Part shown: positions 10,297 to 20,865 of the stretch, one piece after another | Layout: every line of letters starts with the position of its first letter | How positions within the stretch are numbered: the stretch's first letter is position 1 | Notes under the pieces: generated by a model | What the model saw: only the letters and a program-made list of their open reading frames with translations | Told to the model about the DNA's origin: nothing | The model's database searches: none | Position numbers and translations under genes: made by a program | NCBI RefSeq assembly: GCF_018070025.1 | Contig: NZ_JAGPYQ010000001.1 | Location: 2,604,001 to 2,668,000, forward strand | Origin: Streptomyces liliiviolaceus | GTDB lineage: Bacteria > Actinomycetota > Actinomycetes > Streptomycetales > Streptomycetaceae | Direction of reading: 5' to 3' | DNA length: 64,000 bases

Positions 10297-10361
10297 GGGG
10301 GAGTCCTCCGGAGGGGCGGGAGAGGGACGGGCGCATGACGGGGCCGTGGGGGGCGGCGCTT

Positions 10362-10386
10362 AACTTAGGTTAGCCTAACCTAAGTT
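10362..10386 (-). promoter_or_regulatory. Iron box (DmdR1/IdeR operator) of desABCD
   Basis: A perfect 25-base palindrome: 12-bp arms (AACTTAGGTTAG and its complement) around a central C. It contains the actinobacterial iron-box core TTAGGTTAGNCTAACCTAA. In Streptomyces the DtxR-family repressor DmdR1 binds such boxes when loaded with ferrous iron and shuts off desferrioxamine synthesis. It lies 66 bases upstream of the desA start, where it would overlap the promoter. Confidence 0.93.
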
Positions 10387-10454
10387 CCTGTGCTTGAGGG
10401 TGCGCCTCGCTATTCCTGTGACGCATGACTCTCGACTGGCTTGCCTGCGGGCCC

Positions 10455-10508
10455 GGTGGGGGCGGGCCGCGCAGTTCCCCGCGCCCCTTTCAGGGGCTTG
10501 CGCCCCTG
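10455..10508. repeat. Family A repeat (single core) plus terminator hairpin after desE
   Basis: One family A core (about 10468-10487) is followed by a perfect 7-bp hairpin, CAGGGGC-TTGC-GCCCCTG (10491-10508), which lies only nine bases beyond the desE stop. The hairpin plus repeat probably ends the desE transcript before the divergently regulated desA promoter region. This is the simplest copy of the repeat and shows the module most clearly: hairpin next to the gene end, core outside it. Confidence 0.75.
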
Positions 10509-10516
10509 ATCCGGGC

Positions 10517-11563
10517 TCAGGCGACCTTCTTGGCCTTTTCGATGGCCTCTGCGAGGTTGTTGAGCATGGGGGTGCACTTGTCGTAGGAGAGGATCGGCTC
10601 GGGGGTGCGGCCGATGACCTGGCCGGCCTTGACGGCGGGCAGCTTCTTCCAGGTCGCCTCGGTGATGTCGGCGGGCTGGATGGTCGCGGTGCGGTCGTCC
10701 ATGATGATGATGTCGGCCGGGTACTTGTCGACGTTCTCCCAGCTCAGGTTCTCGAACCAACCGCCGCTGGCCTTGAGGACCTTGGCCGGCGGCTCGACGA
10801 GGTTCACGCCGAGGGCCTTGAAGTACTCCAGGTCGATGGAGAGGTTCGAGCCGGACACGTAGAAGATGTCCTGGCTGGCGGAACCGGCGAGGACCTTGAT
10901 CTCCGGGCGGGCCTTGGCGGCGGCGCGCAGCCGCTCGGCCGCCGCCTCGAAGTTCTTCTTCGCCTCGACGGTCTTGGCGGCCTTCACGTCCGCGCCCAGC
11001 GACTCGGCGAGCGCGAGCATGCGCTCCAGCGGCTTGGGCAGCTGACGGTCGTAGACGGAGATGCCGACGCTCGGGGCGAGCTTGGAGATCTTGTCCTTGG
11101 ACTCCGCGGGGACGTACCAGAGGGTGCCGGCGTCGTCGAACATCGTGGAGATCAGCACGTCCGGGGCGAGCGTGGCGTACTTCTCGACGTTGAACTGGCC
11201 GTACACGTTGCCGAGGACCGTCACCTTGCTGACGTCCATGTCGCCGGCCTGGACGTCGGCCTTGCCGTCCTTCGTCTTCGTCGGGCCGAAGACGCCCTTG
11301 ACCTCGATGCCGTAGTCGAAGAGGGCGGCGGCGACACCGGTGAACGCGACGATGTTCGCCGGGACCTTGTCGAGCTTCACGGTCTCGTCACGGTCGTCCT
11401 TGAACGTCCAGGGGCCGGACGAGGTGGCCTTCGACTTGTCCGCCGAGCCACCGCTTTTCGGGTCGTCGTCACCGCAGGCGGCCAGAACGGCACCGAGGCC
11501 GACGGCCCCGCCGGCGGCGAGGATGCCGCGTCGGGTGAGATGGGTGGCACGGGCGTTGGACAT
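10517..11563 (-). CDS. desE: DesE, ferrioxamine-binding lipoprotein of an iron-siderophore ABC importer
   Basis: A 348-residue periplasmic-binding-protein (FepB/FhuD type) lipoprotein that captures ferrioxamines at the cell surface. The signal combines twin arginines (TRRGIL, residues 10-15) with a lipobox LAAC, so Cys30 is lipidated. The two-lobed siderophore-binding domain fills residues 50-348. Its permease and ATPase partners are not in the window. It is transcribed separately from desABCD, from its own iron box. In S. coelicolor desE (SCO2780) is followed by desF before desA; no desF is seen here. Confidence 0.9.
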   Translation of the reverse strand: MSNARATHLTRRGILAAGGAVGLGAVLAACGDDDPKSGGSADKSKATSSGPWTFKDDRDETVKLDKVPANIVAFTGVAAALFDYGIEVKGVFGPTKTKDGKADVQAGDMDVSKVTVLGNVYGQFNVEKYATLAPDVLISTMFDDAGTLWYVPAESKDKISKLAPSVGISVYDRQLPKPLERMLALAESLGADVKAAKTVEAKKNFEAAAERLRAAAKARPEIKVLAGSASQDIFYVSGSNLSIDLEYFKALGVNLVEPPAKVLKASGGWFENLSWENVDKYPADIIIMDDRTATIQPADITEATWKKLPAVKAGQVIGRTPEPILSYDKCTPMLNNLAEAIEKAKKVA

Positions 11564-11615
11564 GGCGTGACTGCTTTCGAACAGGGTGGATGGCCCACCG
11601 GACGGATGCGAAGGT

Positions 11616-11630
11616 AGGTTAGCCTAACCT
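11616..11630 (-). promoter_or_regulatory. Iron box of desE
   Basis: A palindrome with 7-bp arms, AGGTTAG-C-CTAACCT, matching the central part of the desA iron box. It lies 53 bases upstream of the desE start. It should bring the receptor under the same iron-dependent repressor as desferrioxamine synthesis. The outer arms seen at desA have decayed here (GT...CA), so repression may be weaker. Confidence 0.88.
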
Positions 11631-11809
11631 CAGCTCCTGTCCAGGAGACGGGTTCCACCTGCCGAAACGCCCGCGACGGCCCATCGGCCCCGCTGTGAAC
11701 GGGCTGTGCGACCGCCCGCCGTGAGGCGAAGACAGCCGAGTTTCCTCGCCTCGCCGCTACCGGCCGTCGCCCTACGGGCGGCCGTGCGCAGGTCCGCGCC
11801 GGTGGCTCA

Positions 11810-12697
11810 CTACGGCGCGAACAGTTCCTCCACGTCGACGGCCGTGACCGACCGGTCGAACCAGACGCCCAGGGTCTCCAGATCGGTGCAGCCGGTGATG
11901 CGCTCGTGGGCGGCTTCGGGGACGTCGATGCCGCGGAGGGTGAGGAGGCGGAGGATATCGTTGGTCCGACCGCGCGACTCTCCCTCGGCCAGGCCCTTGT
12001 TGATGCTCTCTTCGATCAGGGTCCCGCTGCCGGGGAAGCGACTGGTGTACGTGGCCATCAAGTTCCTCCAGAGTGCGCGCGTCCGGGGGTCACCCAGACC
12101 GATCTCAGTGAATTCCGCCCAGTCCTTCGCGATCTCGCCGCCGGTGTCGACGAGTGCCGTCGCCAGTGCGTCCAGTATCGCAGGGAGGGCCGGATCCTTG
12201 GCGTGGGTGAGTGCTGAGAAGACGGAGAGGCCGAGGTCCTGCGCCGCCTCGTCCGGGTCGATGATCGCGGGAAGGTTGTCGGGCCCCAGGACCAAGGGGA
12301 AGACGGCGATGCTGGTGTGGGTGGACGGGCCGATACGGATGGGCTCGGCCGCCCAGGACGCGGTGGTCTTGTCCTGACAGACGACAAGGAGGACCGGCGG
12401 CAGCTCGTACTTGGCGTAGAGGTGCGCCAGGTAGTACGTCCAGCTGTTGAGCTTGTCCGGGTCCCTGCGTCCCTGCATCTCGATGGCGAGCAGGTAACTC
12501 CCGCTGTCCGCCGTGTCGACCCGCAACAGGGTGTCCACGCGGCGTTCGAGAGGCCTGATCTCGGTGAGATCGGTGTCCAGGAGCTGGACTTCCGCGGGTT
12601 CGGGAAGAGTGATGCCAGCCTTCGGGAGGGCCCGGGCGAACAGCCGGGGATCCTCCCTGAAGATCTGGTGCATCGCCTCATGTGGTGAGCTGACCAT
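11810..12697 (-). CDS. Rpn-family putative nuclease (PD-(D/E)XK fold)
   Basis: A 295-residue protein of the group found in many copies in Streptomyces genomes. It resembles the Rpn/recombination-promoting nucleases related to transposase_31. The N-terminal half holds a PD-(D/E)XK-like core: an Asp in VDTLLRVDT (about residue 54) and the ExQ motif in AIEMQGRRD (about residue 74). The C-terminal third is helical, with GLAEGESRG, a region reminiscent of Rpn/Yad tails. I start it at the ATG giving MVSSPHEAM, as in relatives; an in-frame upstream ATG would add 16 poorly conserved residues. The physiological role in actinobacteria is not established. Confidence 0.75.
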   Translation of the reverse strand: MVSSPHEAMHQIFREDPRLFARALPKAGITLPEPAEVQLLDTDLTEIRPLERRVDTLLRVDTADSGSYLLAIEMQGRRDPDKLNSWTYYLAHLYAKYELPPVLLVVCQDKTTASWAAEPIRIGPSTHTSIAVFPLVLGPDNLPAIIDPDEAAQDLGLSVFSALTHAKDPALPAILDALATALVDTGGEIAKDWAEFTEIGLGDPRTRALWRNLMATYTSRFPGSGTLIEESINKGLAEGESRGRTNDILRLLTLRGIDVPEAAHERITGCTDLETLGVWFDRSVTAVDVEELFAP

Positions 12698-12867
12698 GCG
12701 ACGGAACGTAGTGAGCAGCGTTGCTGCCGGGCGGCCGAATGGCATGCGGTCAGTCGTACGAGTGACTTTTCCTCTGGCCTATGCCGAGGGCGCATATCAG
12801 GGCTTCGAGCTGGCGTCGGCCGATGGTGAGGGCGGTCAGGTGACGGGAGGCCGGGCGGGCGGCCCGG

Positions 12868-14034
12868 TCAGCCCGTCAGGCCCAGTTCTCGGGCGATCAG
12901 CATGCGTTGGACCTCGCTCGTGCCCTCGCCGATTTCCAGGATCTTGGAGTCTCGCCACATGCGGGCCACCGGGTACTCGTTCATGAAGCCGTAGCCGCCG
13001 TGGATCTGGGTGGCGTCGCGGGCGTTGTCGACGGCGATCGTGGAGGAGTGGAGTTTGGCCAGGGCCGCCTCCTTCTTGAACGGTTCGCCCGCGACCAGGC
13101 GGGAGGCCGCGTCGCGCCAGGCCAGGCGGGCCGTGTGGGCCCGCATCTCCATGTCCGCGATCTTGAACTGGATCGCCTGGTTCGCGCCGATCGGGCGGCC
13201 GAAGGCGTGCCGTTCCTTCGCGTACTTCACCGACTCGTCCACGCAGCCCTGGGCCAGGCCCGTCGCCAGGGCCGCGATCGCGATGCGGCCCTCGTCCAGG
13301 ATGCGGAGGAACTGGGCGTAGCCGCGGCCCTCGGCGCCGAGCAGGTTCGCGGCCGGGACGCGGACGTCCGCGAAGGACAGTTCGCGGGTGTCCGAGGCGT
13401 TCCAGCCGACCTTGGAGTAGGGGGCCGCCACCGTGAAGCCCGGGGTGCCGGACGGGACGATGATCGAGGAGATCAGGGGCCCGCCGTCCGGCTTGCGGCC
13501 CGTGACCGCCGTGACCGTCACCAAGCCCGTGATGTCCGTACCCGAGTTGGTGATGAAGCACTTGGAGCCGTTGATCACCCATTCGTCCGTCGTCTCGTCC
13601 AGGCGGGCCGTCGTACGCGTCGCGCCCGCGTCCGAGCCGCCGTCCGGCTCGGTCAGGCCGAACGCGCCGAGCAGTTCGCCCGAGCAGAGGCGGGGCAGCC
13701 ACTCCGCTTTCTGCTCCGGCGTCCCGAAGAGGTGGATCGGCATCGCGCCCAGCGACACCCCCGCCTCCAGGGTGATCGCCACCGACGAGTCGACGCGCGC
13801 CAGTTCTTCGAGGACGATGCCCAGCGCCAGATAGTCGCCGCCCATGCCGCCGTGCTCCTCCGGGAACGGCAGCCCGAACAGGCCCATGCGGCCCATCTCG
13901 CGGACGATCTCGTACGGGAACTCATGCCGCTCGTAGAAGTCGCCGATCTTCGGCGCCACGACGTCGTGGGCGAAGTCGGCGACCGTGCGCCGGAGTTCGT
14001 CCAGTTCCGGGGAGAGGCGGTGGTCCAGAGGCAT
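12868..14034 (-). CDS. Acyl-CoA dehydrogenase (isovaleryl-CoA dehydrogenase-like)
   Basis: A 388-residue FAD flavoenzyme that introduces an alpha-beta double bond into an acyl-CoA. The helical N-terminal domain (1-120), beta domain with LTEPDGGSDAG (about 127) and C-terminal helical domain with QIHGGYGFMNEYPV (about 345) are intact. It is the last gene of a minus-strand operon with the 3-methylcrotonyl-type carboxylase and HMG-CoA lyase. That context points to isovaleryl-CoA in leucine breakdown. It starts five bases after the HMG-CoA lyase stop. Confidence 0.92.
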   Translation of the reverse strand: MPLDHRLSPELDELRRTVADFAHDVVAPKIGDFYERHEFPYEIVREMGRMGLFGLPFPEEHGGMGGDYLALGIVLEELARVDSSVAITLEAGVSLGAMPIHLFGTPEQKAEWLPRLCSGELLGAFGLTEPDGGSDAGATRTTARLDETTDEWVINGSKCFITNSGTDITGLVTVTAVTGRKPDGGPLISSIIVPSGTPGFTVAAPYSKVGWNASDTRELSFADVRVPAANLLGAEGRGYAQFLRILDEGRIAIAALATGLAQGCVDESVKYAKERHAFGRPIGANQAIQFKIADMEMRAHTARLAWRDAASRLVAGEPFKKEAALAKLHSSTIAVDNARDATQIHGGYGFMNEYPVARMWRDSKILEIGEGTSEVQRMLIARELGLTG

Positions 14035-14039
14035 GGTGG

Positions 14040-14995
14040 TCACTCCTTGTGGGAGAGGGCGCGGACGGTGCGGGACGGGCTGGGTCGGCCCAGTTGTTCG
14101 GCCATCCACACGCTGGTGGCGGTGAGGAGGCCGAGATCGACCCCGGTGTCGATGCCGAGGCCCGTCAGCATCCATACGAGGTCTTCGGTGGCGAGGTTGC
14201 CGGTGGCGCTCTTCGCGTACGGGCAGCCGCCGAGGCCGCCCGCGGACGCGTCCACGGTCGTCACTCCGTGCTGGAGCGCGGCCAGGGTGTTGGCGAGCGC
14301 CTGCCCGTACGTGTCGTGGAAGTGCACGGCCAGGGAGGGCGTGGGGATGTTCTCCTCGTTCAGCGCGGTGAGCAGCGCGGTCACGTGGCCCGGGGTCGCC
14401 ACGCCGATCGTGTCGCCGAGGCTCAACTCGTCGCAGCCCATGTCGCGCAGGGCCCGGCAGACGCGTACGACCTGCGGGAGCGGCACCGGGCCCTCCCACG
14501 GGTCGCCGAAGCACATGGAGAGGTAGCCGCGCACGTGGGCGTCCTGCGCCTTGGCCCGGGCGACCACCGGCTCGAACATCGCCAGCGCCTCGTCGACGGT
14601 GCGGTTGAGGTTGGCCTTGGCGAAGGACTCCGTGGCGCTGGCGAACACCGCGATCCGGGACGCGCCGAGGGACAGGGCGCGGTCCAGGCCCCGTTCGTTC
14701 GGTACGAGGACGGGGAGCGCCGCCGTGCCGTCGGGGGCGCCTAGCTCCCTCACGAGCGGGAACAGCTGCTCCGCGTCCGCCAGTTGGGGCACCCACTTGG
14801 GGTGGACGAAGCTCGTCGCCTCGATGGTCGTGAGGCCCGCGGCGGCGAGGCGGTGGATGAACTCCGCCTTGATCTCCGTCGGGACGGTCGCCTTCTCGTT
14901 CTGCAGGCCGTCGCGGGCGCCGACCTCGTGGATACGGACCCTGGCGGGGAGGCCTTCGGCCGGTACGGCCATGGGCAGGCCGAGTTCGGGGGTCG

Positions 14996-14999
<4 letters not shown>
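14040..14999 (-). CDS. Hydroxymethylglutaryl-CoA lyase
   Basis: A 319-residue TIM-barrel lyase that cleaves HMG-CoA to acetyl-CoA and acetoacetate, the final step of leucine degradation. Visible hallmarks are [11 protein letters not shown] near residue 27 (catalytic Arg-Asp), [10 protein letters not shown] near 165, the metal-binding HFHDTYG near 230, and the active-site loop GGLGGCPYA with its catalytic Cys near 265. The ATG overlaps the stop of the biotin-carrying subunit (ATGA), so translation is coupled. Confidence 0.94.
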
Positions 15000-17185
<2,186 letters not shown>

Positions 17186-17199
17186 CGTTGTGGGTTCCC

Positions 17200-18816
17200 T
17201 TACATCCGGAAGACGCCGAACTGGGGGTCGCCCAGCGGCGCGTTCGCACAGGCGGTCAGGGCCAGACCCAGGACCTGCCGGGTCTCCATCGGGTCGATCA
17301 CACCGTCGTCCCAGAGCCGGGCCGTGGCGTAATAGGCGTTGCCCTGGGTCTCGTACTGGGTGCGGATCGGGTCCTTGAAGGCCTCTTCCTCGTCCGTCGG
17401 CCAGGACTCGCCCCGGCCCTCCAGCTGGTCGCGCTTGACGGTCGCGAGGACGGAGGCGGCCTGCTCGCCGCCCATCACGGAGATCTTGGCGTTCGGCCAC
17501 ATCCACAGGAAGCGGGGGGAGTACGCCCGGCCGCACATCGAGTAGTTGCCCGCCCCGTACGACCCGCCGACCACCACCGTCAGCTTCGGTACGCGCGTGC
17601 AGGCCACCGCTGTCACCATCTTGGCGCCGTGCTTGGCGATGCCCCCGGCCTCGTACTGGCGGCCCACCATGAAGCCCGAGATGTTCTGGAGGAAGAGGAG
17701 AGGGATGCCGCGCTGGTCGCACAGTTCGATGAAGTGCGCGCCCTTCTGGGCCGATTCGGAGAACAGGATGCCGTTGTTGGCGACGATCCCGACCGGGTGC
17801 CCGTGGATGTGCGCGAAGCCGGTGACGAGGGTCTGGCCGAACTCGGACTTGAACTCCGCGAAGCGCGAGCCGTCCACCACGCGGGCGATGACCTCGCGTA
17901 CGTCGTAGGGGGTGCGGGAGTCGACCGGTACCGCGCCGTACAGCCCGGCGGGGTCCACCTTCGGCTCCGTGCCCTGCGTGACCGACCAGGGCAGGGGGGC
18001 GCGGTCGGGGAGCGTCGAGACGATCGTGCGGACGATCCGCAGGGCGTGGGCGTCGTCCTCGGCGAGGTGGTCCGTGACACCGGAGACCCGGGAGTGGACC
18101 TCGCCGCCGCCCAGCTCCTCCGCCGTGACGACCTCGCCGGTCGCGGCCTTCACCAGGGGCGGGCCGCCGAGGAAGATCGTGCCCTGGCCGCGCACGATGA
18201 CGGCCTCGTCGCTCATCGCCGGGACGTACGCCCCGCCGGCCGTGCACGAGCCGAGGACGGCCGCGATCTGCGGGATGCCCGCCCCGGACATCCGGGCCTG
18301 GTTGTAGAAGATCCGGCCGAAGTGGTCGCGGTCGGGGAAGACCTCGTCCTGCATGGGGAGGAAGGCGCCGCCCGAGTCCACCAGGTAGACGCAGGGGAGG
18401 CGGTTCTCCAGCGCCACCTCCTGGGCGCGCAGGTGCTTCTTCACCGTCATGGGGTAGTACGTGCCGCCCTTGACCGTGGCGTCGTTGGCGACCACCACGC
18501 ACTCGCGGCCCGCGACCCGGCCGATGCCCGCGATGACGCCCGCCGCCGGGGCCTGCCCCTCGTAGAGCCCGTCGGCCGCCAGCGGGGCCAGCTCCAGGAA
18601 CGGTGAGCCGGGGTCGAGCAGCGTGTCCACGCGGTCGCGCGGCAGCAGCTTGCCGCGGGCGGTGTGCCGGGCGCGGGCCCGCTCACCGCCGCCGAGCCGG
18701 GCAGCGGCGAGCTTGCGCCGCAGTTCGCCGACGAGGGCGTGGTGCGCCGCCTCGTTGTTCCGCCAGGCCTCCGACGCGGGATCGGCCGCGCTGTGGAGCT
18801 CCGGTGCCTCGTGCAT
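17200..18816 (-). CDS. Acyl-CoA carboxylase carboxyltransferase beta subunit
   Basis: A 538-residue carboxyltransferase with two crotonase-fold halves. The N-terminal half (about 40-290) contains [14 protein letters not shown], a signature of methylcrotonyl-CoA carboxylase beta subunits. The C-terminal half (about 300-520) carries [15 protein letters not shown]. It moves the carboxyl group from biotin on the alpha subunit to the acyl-CoA. It is the first gene of a four-gene minus-strand operon (beta, alpha, HMG-CoA lyase, acyl-CoA dehydrogenase). Its 90-base divergent promoter region, shared with a TetR gene, holds two operator-like boxes. Confidence 0.94.
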   Translation of the reverse strand: MHEAPELHSAADPASEAWRNNEAAHHALVGELRRKLAAARLGGGERARARHTARGKLLPRDRVDTLLDPGSPFLELAPLAADGLYEGQAPAAGVIAGIGRVAGRECVVVANDATVKGGTYYPMTVKKHLRAQEVALENRLPCVYLVDSGGAFLPMQDEVFPDRDHFGRIFYNQARMSGAGIPQIAAVLGSCTAGGAYVPAMSDEAVIVRGQGTIFLGGPPLVKAATGEVVTAEELGGGEVHSRVSGVTDHLAEDDAHALRIVRTIVSTLPDRAPLPWSVTQGTEPKVDPAGLYGAVPVDSRTPYDVREVIARVVDGSRFAEFKSEFGQTLVTGFAHIHGHPVGIVANNGILFSESAQKGAHFIELCDQRGIPLLFLQNISGFMVGRQYEAGGIAKHGAKMVTAVACTRVPKLTVVVGGSYGAGNYSMCGRAYSPRFLWMWPNAKISVMGGEQAASVLATVKRDQLEGRGESWPTDEEEAFKDPIRTQYETQGNAYYATARLWDDGVIDPMETRQVLGLALTACANAPLGDPQFGVFRM

Positions 18817-18840
18817 CCTGCGGTCCCCTCACGCGACAAG

Positions 18841-18883
18841 TTAATGAGCGTTAACGCGTTTCCTTCAGGTTAACGAGCGCTAA
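18841..18883. promoter_or_regulatory. Two operator boxes between the carboxylase operon and tetR
   Basis: Two near-identical 14-base imperfect palindromes, TTAATGAGCGTTAA (18841-18854) and TTAACGAGCGCTAA (18870-18883), have centres 29 bases apart. Their position between the divergent carboxylase and TetR genes makes them the likely binding sites of that TetR. The second box overlaps the candidate -35 (TTAACG) of the tetR promoter, so autorepression is expected. Confidence 0.7.
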
Positions 18884-18899
18884 CCATCCTGTCTAGAAT
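18870..18899 (+). promoter_or_regulatory. Candidate promoter of tetR, predicted leaderless
   Basis: TTAACG (18870-18875) and TAGAAT (18894-18899) are separated by 18 bases. Transcription would begin about seven bases after TAGAAT, at or next to the A of the tetR ATG (18907), and no Shine-Dalgarno sequence precedes that ATG. The tetR transcript is therefore probably leaderless, which is common in actinobacteria. Confidence 0.45.
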
Positions 18900-18906
18900 T
18901 GCTTCC

Positions 18907-19518
18907 ATGGCCACCAGAACCGACGCCCCCACCCGCCGCGAGCAGATCCTGAAGGAAGCCGCCCGGCTCTTCGCCGAGCGCGGCTTCCACGGGGTCGGCG
19001 TCGACGAGATAGGCGCCGCGGTCGGCATCAGCGGGCCCGGTCTGTACCGCCACTTCGCGGGCAAGGACGCGATGCTCGCCGAGCTGCTGGTGGGGATCAG
19101 CGAGCAGCTGCTGACCGGGGGAAAGCGCCGCGTGGCGGAGTCCGGCGGGAGCCCGGAGGCGCTCCTCGACTCGCTCATCGAGGGGCACATCGACTTCGCG
19201 CTCGACGACCGCCCGCTGATCACCCTGCACGACCGCGAGCTGGACCGCCTGCGCGACAGCGACCGCAAGCTCGTACGGCAGCTGCAGCGGCAGTACGTCG
19301 AGCTGTGGGTGGCGGTCGTACGGGAGATCCACCCCGCGCTGGCCGAGCCGGGCGCCCGTTCGGCCGTGCACTCGGTCTTCGGGCTGCTGAACTCCACACC
19401 GCATCTGGTGAGGCCCGGGTCGCTGCCCGGACGGGCGGGGACGGCGGAACTGTTGCACCGTATGGCGAGGGGCGCGTTCGCGGCGGCCGGGGAGCCCGGG
19501 GCGCCGGAGGTGCCCTGA
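18907..19518 (+). CDS. TetR-family regulator of the acyl-CoA catabolic genes
   Basis: A 203-residue repressor. The N-terminal helix-turn-helix (about residues 10-55, ILKEAARLFAERGFHGV...GLYRHFAGKD) is canonical, and the C-terminal ligand-binding domain (60-200) resembles acyl-CoA-responsive TetR proteins of fatty-acid and branched-chain catabolism. It is divergent from the carboxylase operon across two matching operator boxes, and upstream of an acyl-CoA dehydrogenase. By inference it represses both and itself, and is released by a CoA thioester. The inducer cannot be told from sequence. Confidence 0.9.
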   Translation: MATRTDAPTRREQILKEAARLFAERGFHGVGVDEIGAAVGISGPGLYRHFAGKDAMLAELLVGISEQLLTGGKRRVAESGGSPEALLDSLIEGHIDFALDDRPLITLHDRELDRLRDSDRKLVRQLQRQYVELWVAVVREIHPALAEPGARSAVHSVFGLLNSTPHLVRPGSLPGRAGTAELLHRMARGAFAAAGEPGAPEVP

Positions 19519-19601
19519 GTGGCCGGGGCGTGACGAGCGTCTCGGGATGCCTGTGGGGTCCGGTCTGGACGATGGTCGTGACCGGCCGGTAACGTAGGCC
19601 T

Positions 19602-19617
19602 GAGCAAGCGCTTAGGT
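19602..19617 (+). promoter_or_regulatory. Palindromic AAGCGCTT element upstream of acyl-CoA dehydrogenase
   Basis: GAGCAAGCGCTTAGG contains the palindrome AAGCGCTT, about 45 bases before the dehydrogenase GTG. It differs from the TTAAC-type boxes upstream of the carboxylase operon, so another regulator, or a degenerate TetR site, may act here. Assigned on position and symmetry only. Confidence 0.35.
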
Positions 19618-19661
19618 ATGCGCTCGGACATGGAAACTTGAGCCAGGCGGAGGTGGCGGCG

Positions 19662-20819
19662 GTGCGCCGTACGGTGTTCAGCGAGGATCACGAGGCGTTC
19701 CGGGAGACCCTGCGCGCCTTCATCGAGGCCGAGGTCGTCCCCGTCTACGACGAGTGGTTCGCGGCGGGCCAGGCGCCCCGCGACTTCTACTACAAGCTCG
19801 CCGAGCTGGGCGTCTTCGGCATCCGGGTGGACGAGGAGTTCGGCGGCGCCGGCATCGACTCGTACAAGTTCGAGGCCGTGATGTACGAGGAGACCGCCCG
19901 CGCGGGTGTCTCCTTCGGCGGTTCCGGTGTGCACGTGCTGCTGGGCCTGCCCTACATCAAGGCGCTCGCCACCGACGAGCAGAAGAAGCGCTTCCTGCCG
20001 AAGTTCGTCTCCGGCGAGGAGATGTGGGCCCTCGCGATGACCGAGCCGGGCACCGGCTCCGACCTCGCGGGCATGAAGACCACCGCCAAGCTCAGCGAGG
20101 ACGGCACGCACTACGTCCTCAACGGCGCCAAGACCTTCATCACCGGCGGCGTGCACGCCGACCGCGTGATCGTCTGCGCCCGCACCTCCCCGTCCACGGC
20201 CGAGGACCGCCGCTTCGGCATCTCCCTCTTCGCCGTCGACACCAAGTCCGAGGGCTACTCGGTGGGCCGCAAGCTCGACAAGCTCGGGCTGAAGACCTCC
20301 GACACCGCCGAGCTGGCGTTCGTCGACGTGAAGGTGCCCGTCGAGGACCTCCTCGGCGAGGAGAACAAGGGCTTCTACTACCTCGGCGGCAACCTGCCCT
20401 CCGAGCGCTGGGGCATCGCGTTCGGCGCGTACGCGCAGGCCGCCGCGGCCGTCCGCTTCGCCAAGGAGTACGTCCTTGAGCGCACGGTCTTCGGCAAGCC
20501 GGTCTCGCACTTCCAGAACACCAAGTTCGAACTGGCCGCCTGCCAGGCCGAGGTCGACGCCGCCCAGGCGGTCGCCGACCGCGCCCTGGAGGCACTCGAC
20601 CAGGGCGAGCTGTCGGCCGCCGAGGCCGCGTCCGCGAAGCTGTTCTGCACCGAGGTCGCGCACCGCGTCATCGACCGCTGCCTCCAGCTGCACGGCGGCT
20701 ACGGCTTCATGAACGAGTACCCGATCGCCCGCCTGTACGCGGACAACCGCGTCAACCGCATCTACGGCGGCACCAGCGAGATCATGAAGTCGATCATCGC
20801 GAAGAACATGGGCCTGTAA
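19662..20819 (+). CDS. Acyl-CoA dehydrogenase
   Basis: A 385-residue FAD-dependent dehydrogenase with the complete three-domain fold: MTEPGTGSDLAGM near residue 125, and QLHGGYGFMNEYPIARLY near 345 followed by IYGGTSEIM. The catalytic base is probably the Glu of GGTSEIMKS. The start is the GTG at 19662, preceded by GGAGG at 19649-19653. A TTG eight codons upstream (19638) lacks a ribosome site. It lies next to the TetR and carboxylase genes and is probably part of the same branched-chain or fatty-acid regulon. Exact chain preference unknown. Confidence 0.93.
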   Translation: MRRTVFSEDHEAFRETLRAFIEAEVVPVYDEWFAAGQAPRDFYYKLAELGVFGIRVDEEFGGAGIDSYKFEAVMYEETARAGVSFGGSGVHVLLGLPYIKALATDEQKKRFLPKFVSGEEMWALAMTEPGTGSDLAGMKTTAKLSEDGTHYVLNGAKTFITGGVHADRVIVCARTSPSTAEDRRFGISLFAVDTKSEGYSVGRKLDKLGLKTSDTAELAFVDVKVPVEDLLGEENKGFYYLGGNLPSERWGIAFGAYAQAAAAVRFAKEYVLERTVFGKPVSHFQNTKFELAACQAEVDAAQAVADRALEALDQGELSAAEAASAKLFCTEVAHRVIDRCLQLHGGYGFMNEYPIARLYADNRVNRIYGGTSEIMKSIIAKNMGL

Positions 20820-20865
20820 GGCCCGCGAAACCATCCGGGAAACGACTGCACGGTACAACTGACGC

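Noticed and set aside
17186..18502. N-terminal extension of the carboxylase alpha subunit to over 1100 residues
   Set aside because: The extension overlaps the carboxyltransferase gene in another frame, lacks family similarity, and a normal start at 17185 follows the upstream stop closely.
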